Source: Tetrastigma voinierianum (Eukaryota > Streptophyta > Magnoliopsida > Vitales > Vitaceae). Taken from it: a stretch of 64,000 nt of DNA. Location: NCBI GenBank assembly GCA_016808115.1, contig JAEQBH010004566.1:1-64000 (forward strand), in the 5' to 3' direction. Position numbers and translations under genes: made by a program. The stretch's first letter is position 1. Every line of letters starts with the position of its first letter. The notes beneath the pieces were generated by a model that saw nothing but the letters and a program-made list of their open reading frames with translations, was not told the origin of the DNA and made no database searches. Below are positions 31,974 through 43,012 of this stretch, piece by piece.

Positions 31974-34408
31974 TTAACTTTCATGTCCCAAGCAAATTTT
32001 AGCAATAGTAGTGTTTGTGTGATTTTGATTTTCATAGTGGAGAAGAAGCTCCAGGACCTTGCCCATGCTGGGTCTTTCATCTTTATCCTCTTCTATGCAC
32101 TGCAAAGCCACTGATACCAGACTCTCCATTTTATTCATCTCATATTTGTCCTCCAATACAGGATCCACGATTTCTTCTATCCATTCACATGAACCTCTTG
32201 CCTTGCTCCTTTCATCTTCTTCCTTCGTCTCACCCATTCCACCGATCTTTGATTCTCCCCCGCGCCCTCAATCTCTCGGATATCCATTGCAGGACTCTTT
32301 CCCGTAATCATCTCCAAAACCACAATACTGTAGCTATAAACGTCCACTTTGGAGGTGATTGGGAGGTTCAAAACCCACTCCAGAGCCATATAACCTCTGG
32401 TTCCTCTCATCCTTGAGAAGCTCGAATTCTCCCCTCCGCCTCTGTTCACTAGCTTTGACAGCCCAAAATCTGCAACCTTTGGCCTGTGGTTAGGGTCTAA
32501 GAGAATGTTCCGAGGCTTCACATCACAGTGCAGAAACCACTTCGAACACTCTTCATGTAAATAAGCCAGGCCTTTTGTTGTCCCTACCGCGACACCGAAC
32601 CTATTCTCCCAATCAAGTGTCTTGGAAGTGAGATTCTCTGCTAATGATCCATTCTCCATGTATTCATAAACCAAGAGCCTGTGCTTTCCCTCAACGCAAT
32701 AACCCACAGCTCTGTCAAGTTTATGTGATTAAGCCTCCCAATGGTGCTTACTTCTGCCAAGAATTGAGCTTCTCCTTGGTTAGATACATTGAGTTGCTTG
32801 ATGGCCGCCACTCGATTGTCCGACAAGACACCTTTATACACAACACCCCCTCCTCCACTTCCAACCTCCTCCCTAAAACCCTGCGTTGCCTTTTTCAATT
32901 CAGCATAGGTGAATCTTCTGAATCTTGTTGATACTAGAAGGTAGCCTTGAATGCGGTTTTGATGGGCCTTCCTCAAGAAAAACCACACTGAAACTATGCA
33001 TATCGTCTCAACTCCTCCAATCGCGCATGGAAACCACAGCATAAACCTCAATAATCCATTTTCATGGCTTCTGGAATATGTTCTGGGTAGCTGCTTAATA
33101 AGCTCGGCAGAGCAATCGAGCTTGAAATTCTCAACCGAATTTTGATAGGAAGCCATTCCTGCTTTGGGCAATTTCAAATATACATCTCCTTGGAAACCAG
33201 GGATACTGTATCCATTGAATAACAGCAGTTCGGGGAAGCAGTTATACACGCGCTTGCCCTGGTGAAATTTTGTATTGTGTTTTGCAATCACACAATTTCT
33301 CAAGCATAACGTTTTACAACTCTCTAAAGAGTAACTAGAGAAGAATCCATAATCGTAGCCGTTGAACTCAAGATGAGGGAATTTGAGGAAGCCAGCTTCT
33401 TGAGCGTCGCAGGAAAGATTGAATTTTGGTTGGCATCCATAAGACCAATCGGAGAGATCTTCCATCTCGTACCCAGGAATGCAAGAGCATTTTCTCCCGC
33501 TTTCAGATTCAGGAAAATAGCCGCAGACGCTGTTGGGCCCGCAGATGCCATGGACCCTGCATGCCTTGGGCAAGGCTTGCCATGTAACAACCCACATCCC
33601 ACTCTCCTCATCTCGGCTGTACAATCGAAAATTGCCATCGAAATCGAGGCGCAGTTTTTTATGGACAACGCCGCCAAAATCCGAAGATCGAACGCTAAAA
33701 CCATCTGATGACGTAAAATAGCCCAAGGAATCTAGTGATGCAATTCGGCTGCTGTTGTACGCCGACCTTCTGGCTTTCCAGCTGACCAGCCAGGGGTATG
33801 GCCAGTAAACGCTTGAAATATCTGGACCGTCGTAGATGAGACTGAGGACATTGTTATTATCGAAACAGAGCCTGTAAAAACCATAGGTGAAGTTGGTTTG
33901 TCTTCTTGAAGAGGTCAGTCTCGTATTTCTGGTGAGTGTTTGGTGAGGAAGAAGGTATCTGTCGGTGAATCGAAGCTTTGCCACAGAATCACCCCCATCA
34001 AACTACGGAACACGAGATTGCCGCCGTCATAGAGCTTTAACTTTACTGAGGAAATTCCGACAGTGTTGGAGGCCCAAACGGTGAACCCACCGGCGTCGGT
34101 TAAGATAAGATTTCCGCTTCTTAGTAGGGAAAACTTTGAGTGCTTCCCGTTAACCGGTTGGTTTCGATTTGCCATCCAGACGACCGAGTGTTGGCCGTCG
34201 TGTGGGACGGGTTTGCAAACCATATGGCAAGGGAATAAGCGTTATCACCAACTGCGGAAACCAGCGGAGAATATTCTATTGGGTGAAATCAAAACATCTT
34301 TAGGATTCTCCACCGACAGAGATGAACCTGCAGTTAAACTGGAAACGGTTGCTAATGAAAGAGGGGAAGATGCAGATTGAGAAGAAGGAAGAGGGCATTT
34401 CTGCTCAT
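31974..34408 (-). CDS. G-type lectin S-receptor-like Ser/Thr kinase, ZmPK1-like; broken by about six frameshifts
   Basis: A plasma-membrane receptor kinase, single exon, about 810 codons, the usual length. Start ATG at 34408 is chosen because it opens a signal peptide (MSRNALFLLLNL). Then: B-lectin domain (SVENPKDVLISPNRIFSAGF; VVWMANRNQPVNG); S-locus domain (LRLDFDGNFRLYSRDEESGM); Cys-rich segment (RVHGICGPNSVCGYFPE); PAN-like domain (LESCKTLCLRNC); membrane span near residues 450-477; kinase from about 498. Kinase motifs: GSGGGGVVYKG loop, AAIKQL lysine, HCDVKP catalytic loop (non-RD), DFG, and GYMALEW where GYMAPEW is usual. Frame breaks near 34375, 34235, 34215, 33950, 32702 and 32235 are each consistent with one- or two-base changes; the pieces otherwise join smoothly. 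It is either a recent pseudogene or a real gene with assembly errors. Confidence 0.9.
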
Positions 34409-34850
34409 AAGAACAAGTAACATGATAATTATGTTGAACAAATATGCGTACTGAGGAGGAAGGCACTCTGATTCTTCTGCAGGAACGTGTATGGGAGAAA
34501 ATGATAATCTGTCAGTCCTAAAATGAACAACATAATATTGTACACTTCAATTATTGAGCAGTTAATTTTCAATGAATTGAAAACTTTTTGGGTTTATCTC
34601 TGATCTCTAATCTCTTAACAAGAGCTTTATCCTAAAACCCATCAGTCAGACTAAATTTAATACAAAAGCGTTGTTCACAACTTAATATCACCAACTTTCC
34701 AAAAATATGTGATAGATTCATGAATGACAGGATACAATTATTGAGCTTCAAGAACCAACCACTAAATCTCGTTTTCATTGAATTTCATGATCCAATGACC
34801 AATCTGTTCGAAGCTGAATTTTTTTTTATTATTATATAAACTCTCTTCAT
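34409..34850 (-). other. 5' flank / probable 5' UTR of the receptor-kinase gene
   Basis: Unique AT-rich DNA with no repeat or ORF support. No TATA-like box on the minus strand close to the ATG, so the leader may be several hundred bases long or hold an intron. Confidence 0.4.
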
Positions 34851-34920
34851 TTTATAAGGTAGATAGCTGCCACTTCTCAGTGAAGCTATTTATAACAGAA
34901 CACAGGCAACACACACGTGG
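34851..34920 (-). promoter_or_regulatory. Candidate promoter of the receptor-kinase gene: TATA boxes and a G-box
   Basis: On the minus strand TTATAAATAG lies at about 34886-34895, with a second, CTTATAAAATG, near 34852-34862. ACACGTGGC (G-box/ABRE core CACGTG) lies about 20-30 bp farther upstream at 34913-34921. The spacing fits a plant core promoter reading toward the kinase gene, giving a leader of about 450 bases. No transcript evidence is available here. Confidence 0.4.
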
Positions 34921-35014
34921 CAAAAGCAACAGAACACTTGAAAAGGAAAGACTTACGTACGGCCCTGTGACCAACTCTCCAAGTGATTACAAGAGATGAA
35001 GAGAAGGGTTAAAA

Positions 35015-35051
35015 TGAGTAATATATATATAATTTTTTTTTTTTTTTTTGA
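35015..35051. repeat. AT microsatellite followed by poly-T
   Basis: AATATATATATAA, then 18 or so T. A simple low-complexity run. Confidence 0.7.
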
Positions 35052-35288
35052 CAACTAACCGTTTTGATGTGTTCATAGGACTCAAATTTGAGACTCCTCC
35101 TATCTTCAAATATTTTTAGAATGGATTCAGGTTCTTTCCAAAATAATTTGTATTATTTCTTTAATGAGTATCGCTCCAGACCCCTTCTTGGATACAATCT
35201 CGTATGTTATATAGTAGCTATAAGAGATAGATTGTGGACGATTATGAGAAGGGCAGTTATGAGATGGAGAGTTACGAGTGGTCCACAA

Positions 35289-35318
35289 TTAATATATAAC
35301 ATTTATGTTATATATTAA
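35289..35318. repeat. Perfect AT-rich inverted repeat
   Basis: TTAATATATAACAT (35289-35302), spacer TT, ATGTTATATATTAA (35305-35318), followed by a further partial copy TATGTTATATATTAATTAA at 35319-35337. It may be a hairpin or one end of a small decayed MITE; no partner end was found. Confidence 0.7.
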
Positions 35319-35339
35319 TATGTTATATATTAATTAAGC

Positions 35340-36326
35340 GTGATAACTTTTGTCGGTAATAACGTAGCGCGGTCCCACCTTTGCTTTTGTCTTCACGCCC
35401 GACGACGGCGATCGTCTCGCATCTCTACGCGCTTTCACGCCGGTAACTAAGATTGCGAAGACGTCTAACCTTCATGAGTCACCTACAAAACGACCATTAG
35501 TTTCGGGCCAGTCTACACGCTATCATTTCACGTATGAGTTCAATATATCCCATTATAATTATGATTTTTTAAACTTTGAACGCTCTACTAACTACACTAG
35601 GCACATGGACAACTTTCCTTATGATGTTCATATAGAGGAGGTATGATATTGTACATTATATACAAGGATAAATTACATTCACCCTTTAGTGCACTATGCC
35701 AACCTGTAGTGAAGCCCGTTGAATAGGGGTTTCCCATGGGTATGGCTGACCTAGTTGGAGTAATGAGGCCCATGGCCTAGCTTAAAGAAGGCCTAAAGCC
35801 AGATTTTCAGAAGCGCCTACGTCTCATCCCACAGGTCTTGTACTAGGTAGGTCTAGGATAGGTGGGTCATGCGGGTCCAAGACGGGTGGGCTTAGCTAGC
35901 CCAAGAATTAAAACCATTTTTTTAAAAAAAAAAAAATTTTAACCCCTCCCTCTAGCTTAATAATTAATGCACAAACAAAGTTGTGCATTTATTTTACTTA
36001 TAAAATAAACTTTTAATAAAACATATATTATAAATAGAGTTATATTATGTTTTTTTTTTTTAAATAACATAAGTGCTAAAGATCGCCTAAGGATTACGGC
36101 CAGGGCATGTAAACGGCTCCTCGCAACCCAACTCTTCTAAAAACTATCTCAGGTTGAAGCTTGGGCCAAGCATTAGCCCAATGAATTGGGATGGGCCCGA
36201 AGAGGGCTTCAAGCCTCAGACTTTTTGGAGACCCCTTTTGTTGAATGTACTTATTAGCCTTAATGCATCATTGCATGTCATCTACCTAATCATTAATTAT
36301 ATTTCTATCTTATTTCATACTTTACA

Positions 36327-36330
<4 letters not shown>
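35340..36330. other. Intergenic DNA, no gene recognised
   Basis: 35340-35560 is CpG-containing. 35690-35910 and 36085-36240 have G/C-rich text with GGGCC/GGCCC words, common in decayed LTRs. No ends, primer site or coding domain could be fixed. Poly-A and poly-T runs lie at 35920-35940 and 36050-36062. Confidence 0.4.

Positions 36331-36369
<39 letters not shown>
36331..36369. repeat. (TA)n microsatellite
   Basis: About 19 consecutive TA units. Confidence 0.9.
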
Positions 36370-36372
<3 letters not shown>

Positions 36373-36710
36373 CATGATTTGAGGACGAAATATTACATAA
36401 ACATAGTTCAGAATGTTGTATATATCATACACAGCCGTAATATTTCATGAGAAATGTCGAGTATAGCCAGACATACCAAAAAAAAAATCAAATAAAAGCT
36501 TCTTTGCATAAACCAAAATCTAAACAAACAGTCGCGTGAAAAAAAGTAAAAAATCAGGGGGAATATCTACAATCCAGTGCTTTACATCGTCACGTAAAAC
36601 TTTAAAGAATTTTAATACTCACTCTCATTTGGTAACCTACAATGACACCTACATCAACGGGACTATGACGGAAACAAAAATGTAATTAATGTTTATTGAA
36701 GAAGGGCTAA

Positions 36711-37135
36711 AAGAATCGCTGCTGCAGGTTCATGGCTTTAACAAAGAAGCTAGTGTCCCTGACCGGGGCTTGGACCAGAGTCCTTGATTCCAATAAGAGT
36801 CTGCACTCTGAAAACATGTGTCCCTTCCCCTCGGAGCTCGGACCTTCATTTTGTAACGGCCTTGACTGATATGGTGGAATGCAGCAGCAGCAGAATATGG
36901 AGAGAATCTGAGGAAGAAGGGCAGAGGGGCTGAAAGAATCGCTGATGCAGGTTCATGGCTTTAACAAAGAAGCTAGTGTCCCTGACCAGGGCTTGGACCA
37001 GATTCCTTGATTCCAGTAAGAGTTCGCACTCTGGAAAACATGTGTCCCTTCCCCCCAAAGCTCGGACCTTCATTTTGTTACAGCCTTGACTCATATGGCG
37101 GAATGCAGCAGCAGAATATGGAGAGAATCCGAGGA
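36711..37135 (-). repeat. Tandem duplication, unit about 210-220 bp, each with a small ORF
   Basis: Unit 1 is about 36711-36930 and unit 2 about 36931-37135. Both carry GGTTCATGGCTTTAACAAAG, AAGCTAGTGTCCCTGACC, ACATGTGTCCCTTCCCC, CGGACCTTCATTTTGT and GCAGCAGAATATGGAGAGAA, with few differences. This is far better conserved than the retroelement repeats around it, so the duplication is fairly recent or selected. Confidence 0.88.
36846..37073 (-). other. Small ORF, upstream copy, unknown product
   Basis: ATG at 37073 opens a 75-codon frame: MKVRALGGRDTCFPECELLL, then ESRNLVQALVRDTSFFVKAM and NLHQRFF, running on into the next repeat unit. The other unit has ATG at 36849 in the same context (MKVRAPRGRDTCF), but one base is lost, so it stops after about 39 codons. 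In the shifted frame the other copy keeps ECRLLLESRTLVQAPVRDTS-like residues. I do not recognise the family. It could equally be a non-coding transcript. Confidence 0.3.
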
Positions 37136-37184
37136 ATGTAGCAGCAGCAGGAATCTAGAGAAAATATGAGGAAATGCAGCAGTT

Positions 37185-37398
37185 GAAGATGAAAAAATAA
37201 AAACCTTAGAACCCATTTCAATTTATAGGCAAACCGAAAATAATGTGTCCCGAGTTTATGCACGCAAGGGACAACACGATTTGCATTGCAATTAGACTTG
37301 GAACCAGGAACAGTAGATGAAGATGAAAAATAAAAACCTTAGAACCCATTTCAATTTATAGGTAAACTGAGTGTGTCTCGGTTTATCCACGTGCAGGG
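37185..37398 (-). promoter_or_regulatory. Tandemly duplicated TATA-bearing segment upstream of the small ORFs
   Basis: Two copies, about 37185-37265 and 37322-37398. Read on the minus strand each has CCTATAAATTGAAATGGG, TTCTAAGGTTTTTATTTTT and CATCTTCA. A TATA box about 150 bp upstream of the 37073 ATG fits a core promoter, and its duplication mirrors the duplicated downstream unit. Promoter activity is inference. Confidence 0.45.
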
Positions 37399-38506
37399 GG
37401 GCAAATCCATCGATTCAAGACAAATCAGCTCCTAACATCCATTTCTTAGCACGATGATTCCCCTCTTCTTAAGTCATATACAAACTCATAATCGAAGCCT
37501 TAAGATATAAACAGAATAAAGACTCTTTGTCTTTTTTTCATATAGGGAAACACCCTTTTTGAAAAACCATTGTTTACTAACACATTTTTAATGGCCTCGA
37601 TGTACAATCCATTCAACAACTTCAGTCCCTTCACTTATAAAGCTTAGAGACAGCCCACCATTGAAAGCGACGGGGCTTCGTAGTAATACTGAAATGAAGA
37701 GAAGTGCAAGGAAAAAGGTGAGAGACTTAAAGAATCAGTGAAAATGGCTGGAAGGTTGCTGTGTTTTAGAGTAATGGTATGGCAACATGTTTTATACGGT
37801 AAAAAAGAAAGGCGATTACATAAGACATATTTGTCTTTTGAAAACAGAGACAAATGCCCTTTTAAACACGTAGGTGGGTCGACAGAAGTTGGGCCGCCGT
37901 CTTTGGTTCTTTTGAAAGGAAGGAAGTTGAAGACATTATTAGAGTATATTTATGGTTTCTTTTATTGAATTTATGCTATTATCTTTTTGTCTTTATATTT
38001 GTATATATATATACTTTCAACTCTCAATAATAAAATAAGCTTTCTTCATAATACTTTCAGACGTAACACGTTTAACAACAAAAAATCTCAACCCTACTGG
38101 CCGTAAACCCATTACGTATCCGACATAACCCTCGCTGCGTTACTTCCCGATGTAATTCCAGTCTTTTCAACTACTACCGCTGTGCCTCCTTATCGCTCGA
38201 CACTCACGAATTCGGATCGACACGCCTTAATTTAATCGTTTCCTCAACGCAACGCTCGTTATCTAAACGCACGCCCACAAATTATTTCGCGCTACGGCCT
38301 AAATTGTGTCTCTCCTATTCGGTACGATTTACTTCTGCAACTTTGACTCGCCTCAACCCCGTCCCTCCCAAGATTGATAACCCCGCCATGTCGTGATCCT
38401 CTCGAATCCCGATCATATCTTGGCTTCAGTCAAGCACCAATTGCTTCTTAATGCAATTTGCTGCAAATTCAGATCTACTCACTCTAGCGCTTTATCTCTA
38501 CCACCA
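37399..38506. other. Intergenic DNA, no gene recognised
   Basis: A Lys-rich plus-strand frame (37738-37968) and its minus-strand shadow have no family features. From about 38040 the text turns CpG-richer and may be part of the element E LTR or an older decayed element. Nothing firm. Confidence 0.4.
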
Positions 38507-41438
38507 TCGTAACGCCCAAATCTTTATGATGCGTATCAGATGCAGAATCAGACAAGCAAGACTCGTCGACTTCCTTAATTATTTTAGCCGCCATAATGTA
38601 ATTCTTTGAGCCATTGCTTACAAATTATAAAGCTTAAAGACCACAGATTCGCAATTAAGGAAAGTGAGTGGAAATCCAATTACGAATTTTAAAAGCGATA
38701 ATAATAATAATAAATTAATATACTATTCGCAGGTTTAAAATTCTAGTCTCTGGATTTAGACTTAAACTGGACACGCTAAGCAAATTCCGCCCTCTCGCTA
38801 AATCTAGTGACCTTAAAATTCGCCGACCTCGAGACAAATGTAATATTTTACGATTTTTTAATGATAAGTCACCGCGTACTTTGCGACTAGATTTTTACAA
38901 AATCTCTGTCAAGAATCATAGATTTAAGCCTCACTTACAATGTTTAACCGAAAGAATAAATTTTTCGATAAATGGACCCGAATAAAACAATAAATATTTA
39001 TCTAAATAATAATAATAATAATTAAAGAAAAAAAAATAAAAAAGGATAAAGTCAAAAGGAAAAATAAAAAATGATAAAGTCAAAAGGAGGTAGGGACGGG
39101 CGGAGAGCGTAGGAAGGAGGAGAGAGAGATTTTTTATAATTTGTTTTCTTCTTTTCGTTTTTTTTTTCGATGCATTTAAAAATCGGATCGTAGATTTTTA
39201 TCTGAAAGAAAAGAAAATCTGGCCTACGCGACGAGCTACGCTGTAAGATTGAAAAGCTTAGCATTTCAAACTAACCTAAAAGGCAGTGACTTCTACTGGC
39301 TTATTTTAAATTTTTAAATGCGCAGAATTCATTGGAATTTTCTGTGGTATCATGAAGGTGTCAGAAACTTCAAATCTCCAAAATTTTAGATCTGAGTTTA
39401 CGAATTTTTAGAATTTGGACTCAGAGACCGGATGTAAATCCTGTACTCGAATTTCTGATCAAGCTGCTAGCCTCGGCCGAAGTTCAGGAAACAGAATGAC
39501 AAGTTTCTGACATAATTTTCGTAAATGTTTTCATTGCTTGCACTTCACAAAGTTCCTCAGCCTGTCACAAAACATATACTTCATGCAAGATTTAACGCAG
39601 AGGACATTTCGTCAATTTCGCATCATATTATCGATGTCCTTATCTAACGCAGACCAAAGCATCGCAGTTTCTCATAATCGAAGTCAGCTCGACATACGCC
39701 AGTGCTCTAATGTGATGCTTTATTACTAAAACGTTGAATCGAGGGCATTTTCGCATTTGTATGGATCACAGAAGCGATTTGAGCATCCGACAAGAATTTA
39801 GAGTGCTTGACAAGATTTGAAAGAAATTAGTCGAGAAAAAGGTGAGTACTCAAAATCCTTTTCTAAAACGAAAGTGTTTAAATTACAAGTTTGTAAAGTG
39901 CTTTGAAAATATAAATTTATACTCAGCAGAAAAGTTAGATTTCAGTATTTAAGAAACAATTTGGCCTGGTTTAGCAAAACCCCTAGATGGCACAACTCAG
40001 TTTCCGGTCAGATGTATTTCGGATTGTGCATGGCAAGGTTATGGGATATTATGACTAACTATATTGCTTGCCTACATCAGGGTTGGGATCTAAGATATAT
40101 TTACATAAAGGAGTCGCTCTCCTCGCACATTCAGTATATATAGTTAGCACACCGATTTCAAGACATGGCGACGAGGTGTCGGGTTCCAAGGTTCCATCAC
40201 CCGGCATATCGTTTCGGCGCGCTCCATTATATTTATACATCCCGTCGTCCTCGGACCATATTAGACATGAAGGAATTGGTGTGTTCATTACCATGCCAGT
40301 TCCGAGGTCTGACATCACGTCTGTGGTATTTCATAAATGCAAGCCACACAAAGGGTTGGTACTTGATTTCCAAGATAGCACTTTTCAGATATTAACCACC
40401 ATCGAAATGGGAAGCCACAGCTATAAATAATAGTTTTCGTATCAGCTTAAATAAATAAATAGTTTCATTTTTACTTTCAGAATGGTTTTCATAGCAAAAC
40501 TCGCTTTCTCATAACAGCTTTTACAATCATTTCGTACGTATTTTCATTGGGGAGGTAAAGATACAGCAGACAACAACATTTAACTTATAAGACTAATCTG
40601 TCTGTCACTCATGTTTCTTTCTTCAGATTAATAATTTTTCTGTGCAAAAGCGCCAGTCTAAAGACCTTCCGCATCCTCACCCTAGACGCCGTGTTGTGAT
40701 TATATATATATAAGATAAGTGTGTAAAGTAAAAGTAGCAAAGTTAAAATGTGACATTTTGTATATGTAAATATCTTTTGTAAAATATGCATGCATGGTTT
40801 TCGAAAAACAGTTGCAATGAAATTGGTGCTGACGATTCTATCTTATATTTACAGCAATTATGTCTTTATGATCAGAATATTTTAAAAAGATTGAGCGTAT
40901 TTTTTTCGGCATACAAAGATTTTTGTATTGGTCATTCAACGCAAATAAGTATATCATTTTAGATTAAATCTAAGGTGTGATTGATAGAAAAAGCAAAAAT
41001 TTTATAACCCACGCTTTCCAAAGACAGCCAGCCTTTAACGGCTAGCTTCATGGTAATCAGTCAATGATGAGCTCACTCGAGGTTACCGCGAGTTGCCAAG
41101 TAGATTTCCCGCACTAGGGAGCGGGTCTCATTGCCGCACGAGCGCTTTGCGATAGCTCGCCCCGTTTTCAAGTGCCTGGCGTATTTCCTATAGAATTATT
41201 TTATAATGATTTTCCTATCAGAACCTATATTGTTTTGCTAAATCCTCGCATGCATCAAATATTGTAAAGGCCACCACCTTGAACTTAAAATTCACAACAC
41301 ACGTCTGGATGAGGTCAGGTCAATCTAGACTTCCGCACCTGAGGCAACACAATGAGACATGTCGAGCACACCCATAGACTTAGGTCAAGTCAATGAATCA
41401 TTCTCAAAGAGAACCACCACCCAGGGCCTGAGACCAAA
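38507..41438 (+). repeat. Element E 5' LTR (approximate edges)
   Basis: A 2.9 kb non-coding stretch upstream of a primer-site-like sequence, with LTR-like text (GGCGACGAGGTGTCGGGTTCC at about 40165) and several AT simple repeats (38699-38716, 39008-39021). Its pair is outside the window, so neither edge can be proven. ORFs inside, such as 40068-40430, have no family features. Confidence 0.4.
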
Positions 41439-41439
41439 G

Positions 41440-41457
41440 TGTGGTACCTGATCATGG
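41440..41457 (+). other. Element E primer binding site
   Basis: TGTGGTACCTGATCATGG resembles the initiator-Met tRNA site TTGGTATCAGAGCATGG and lies shortly before gag. Confidence 0.45.
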
Positions 41458-41479
41458 ATTAGGTTATACAGATTATTAT

Positions 41480-43012
41480 GCCAAAGAATAATTCGTCGCA
41501 TTACCTAGCCCCAGAAGAGCAGAGCATGATGTAACGCGCTCTAAAACTGGCTAAAACTTATGATGTACCACTGTCAGGCAAATTTACTTAGTGGGGCTAG
41601 CCAGGGTTAGTGAAATTTATGCAAGACAAGTGTTCAGATGAGTAGAAAGTCCTCTTTTCAAATGGTTCCATTGTCAAGGCCGCGTCAAGTGGAGGCCATT
41701 AAGAGACACCCTGCTGTGAAGTCAGCCTTCCGGGGACCGCCCGGCGGTGCATTTACAAATAGATTTTATCCAATGAGTTATCGATGTTTCCATCATGCGT
41801 GAAGGTCACTTTATCCGAGACCCCCACAACTAGTAGTCGTAGAGACCTCTAAGGTAGTAATAAGAGATCTACCTCAAACTGGGCCGGTCCCACTAAAGCA
41901 ATAGGGTGGTTCAGCAGAGGTGGTAGTACAAAGACCTGGTAGAGGTCAAGTGAGGGGTGCGTGGAGGTGAGGCGCACCCTGCACACAGATTTAGAGTGGT
42001 ACTGCATCTCGTGCTCGTGTATTTACAAATACACAATAGAGTGCATGCATCACGCACGTGATTACTGTATGATTTGGCCATGATCATGATGCATATGCAT
42101 TGGTGAATTCAGAGCCACTCATTCATTTATTTCAGATTATCTACTGAGAGGCACCTTTATGTAGTCCTGTTTCATAGATGGTCAGAGTGTTTCATCGAAT
42201 GGTAGATACTAAGGATATTCGAAAGGATAGTTCTAGGTAGCGTATTGGTGATCCACAAGGATTTAGACTTGATAGTGTTAGGTATCCATGATTTCGATAT
42301 AGTCTTGGGTATGGACTAGTTATTCAAGCATAGAGCCACCTTAGTTTGCTATAAGAAAGAAGTAAGATTGGTTCGGCCAGAGGAATCCAAATGCGGATGT
42401 TTCTCGGGGAATCGAAGAGAGATCACTTAGTCCTATTAATGCCATGAACGCCTAAAATGCTTCTGAAAGGTCACTGCAGTGGTTATTTCAGCTCAGAAGG
42501 GATAGAGACAAGAGGGGACACTACTGAAGAGAAGATCTCCACAGTCAAAGAGCTCTGTGTCTTCCAGATGATATTTCAAAGTTTACCCTGATAGAGCAAT
42601 CGAGTTTTGTTATTGAACCCATTCTGTAATCGAGCCAATATCCATTCCTCCATACAAATGGCGCCCAAAGAGAAATAAAGAATCAAGGTACACCGAGAAT
42701 CGCTTACAAGAGCTTCATCCGACCTGCAAGACTTTCACCGTGGGAGCTCCGCCTTTCGGGGAAAGAAGAAAGATGGAAGCTTACTAAGCAGTATAGACTA
42801 TAGACAATGAATTCAAAGCACACACAAACTAAGATCCGTTTCCCTCGTATAGATGAGCTTATCAACAATTTGCAATGGATCTCGTATATTATAAGATTAA
42901 CCTAAGGTCGCTAATATCACTTAGAGAAGTCCGGAGAATGATGTTTCTAGATCGCTTTAAGATTGAGATACGGTCACTACGAGTTCCTAGTGATGCCATC
43001 TGATTGACTAAT
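41480..43012 (+). pseudogene. Element E gag, protease and N-terminal RT
   Basis: The gag region about 41480-42100 includes a decayed zinc-knuckle end (GHFIRDP near 41805-41830). Protease about 42235-42350 reads VLGIHDFDIVLGMDWLFKHR across small frame changes. RT starts about 42640 (IQMAPKE; GKKKDGSLL; IDYRQ) and reaches the LTN motif at 43003-43012, where element F is inserted. Several frameshifts; not functional. Confidence 0.78.
43008..43012. repeat. Target site duplication of element F, left copy (CTAAT)
   Basis: CTAAT at 43008-43012 is repeated exactly at 61897-61901, on both sides of element F and within the RT codons of element E. Confidence 0.88.

Noticed and set aside
33373..33708. 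Plus-strand 111-codon frame and its neighbours within 32015-34380
   Set aside because: These are shadows of the minus-strand kinase gene, whose domains are unmistakable.
35690..36240. Possible additional decayed LTR or pararetroviral piece
   Set aside because: GGGCC-rich text is suggestive, but I found no ends, duplication, primer site or coding domain.
40068..40430. 120-codon plus-strand frame
   Set aside because: It lies in the presumed LTR of element E, overlaps frames on both strands, and resembles LTR text, not a protein family.
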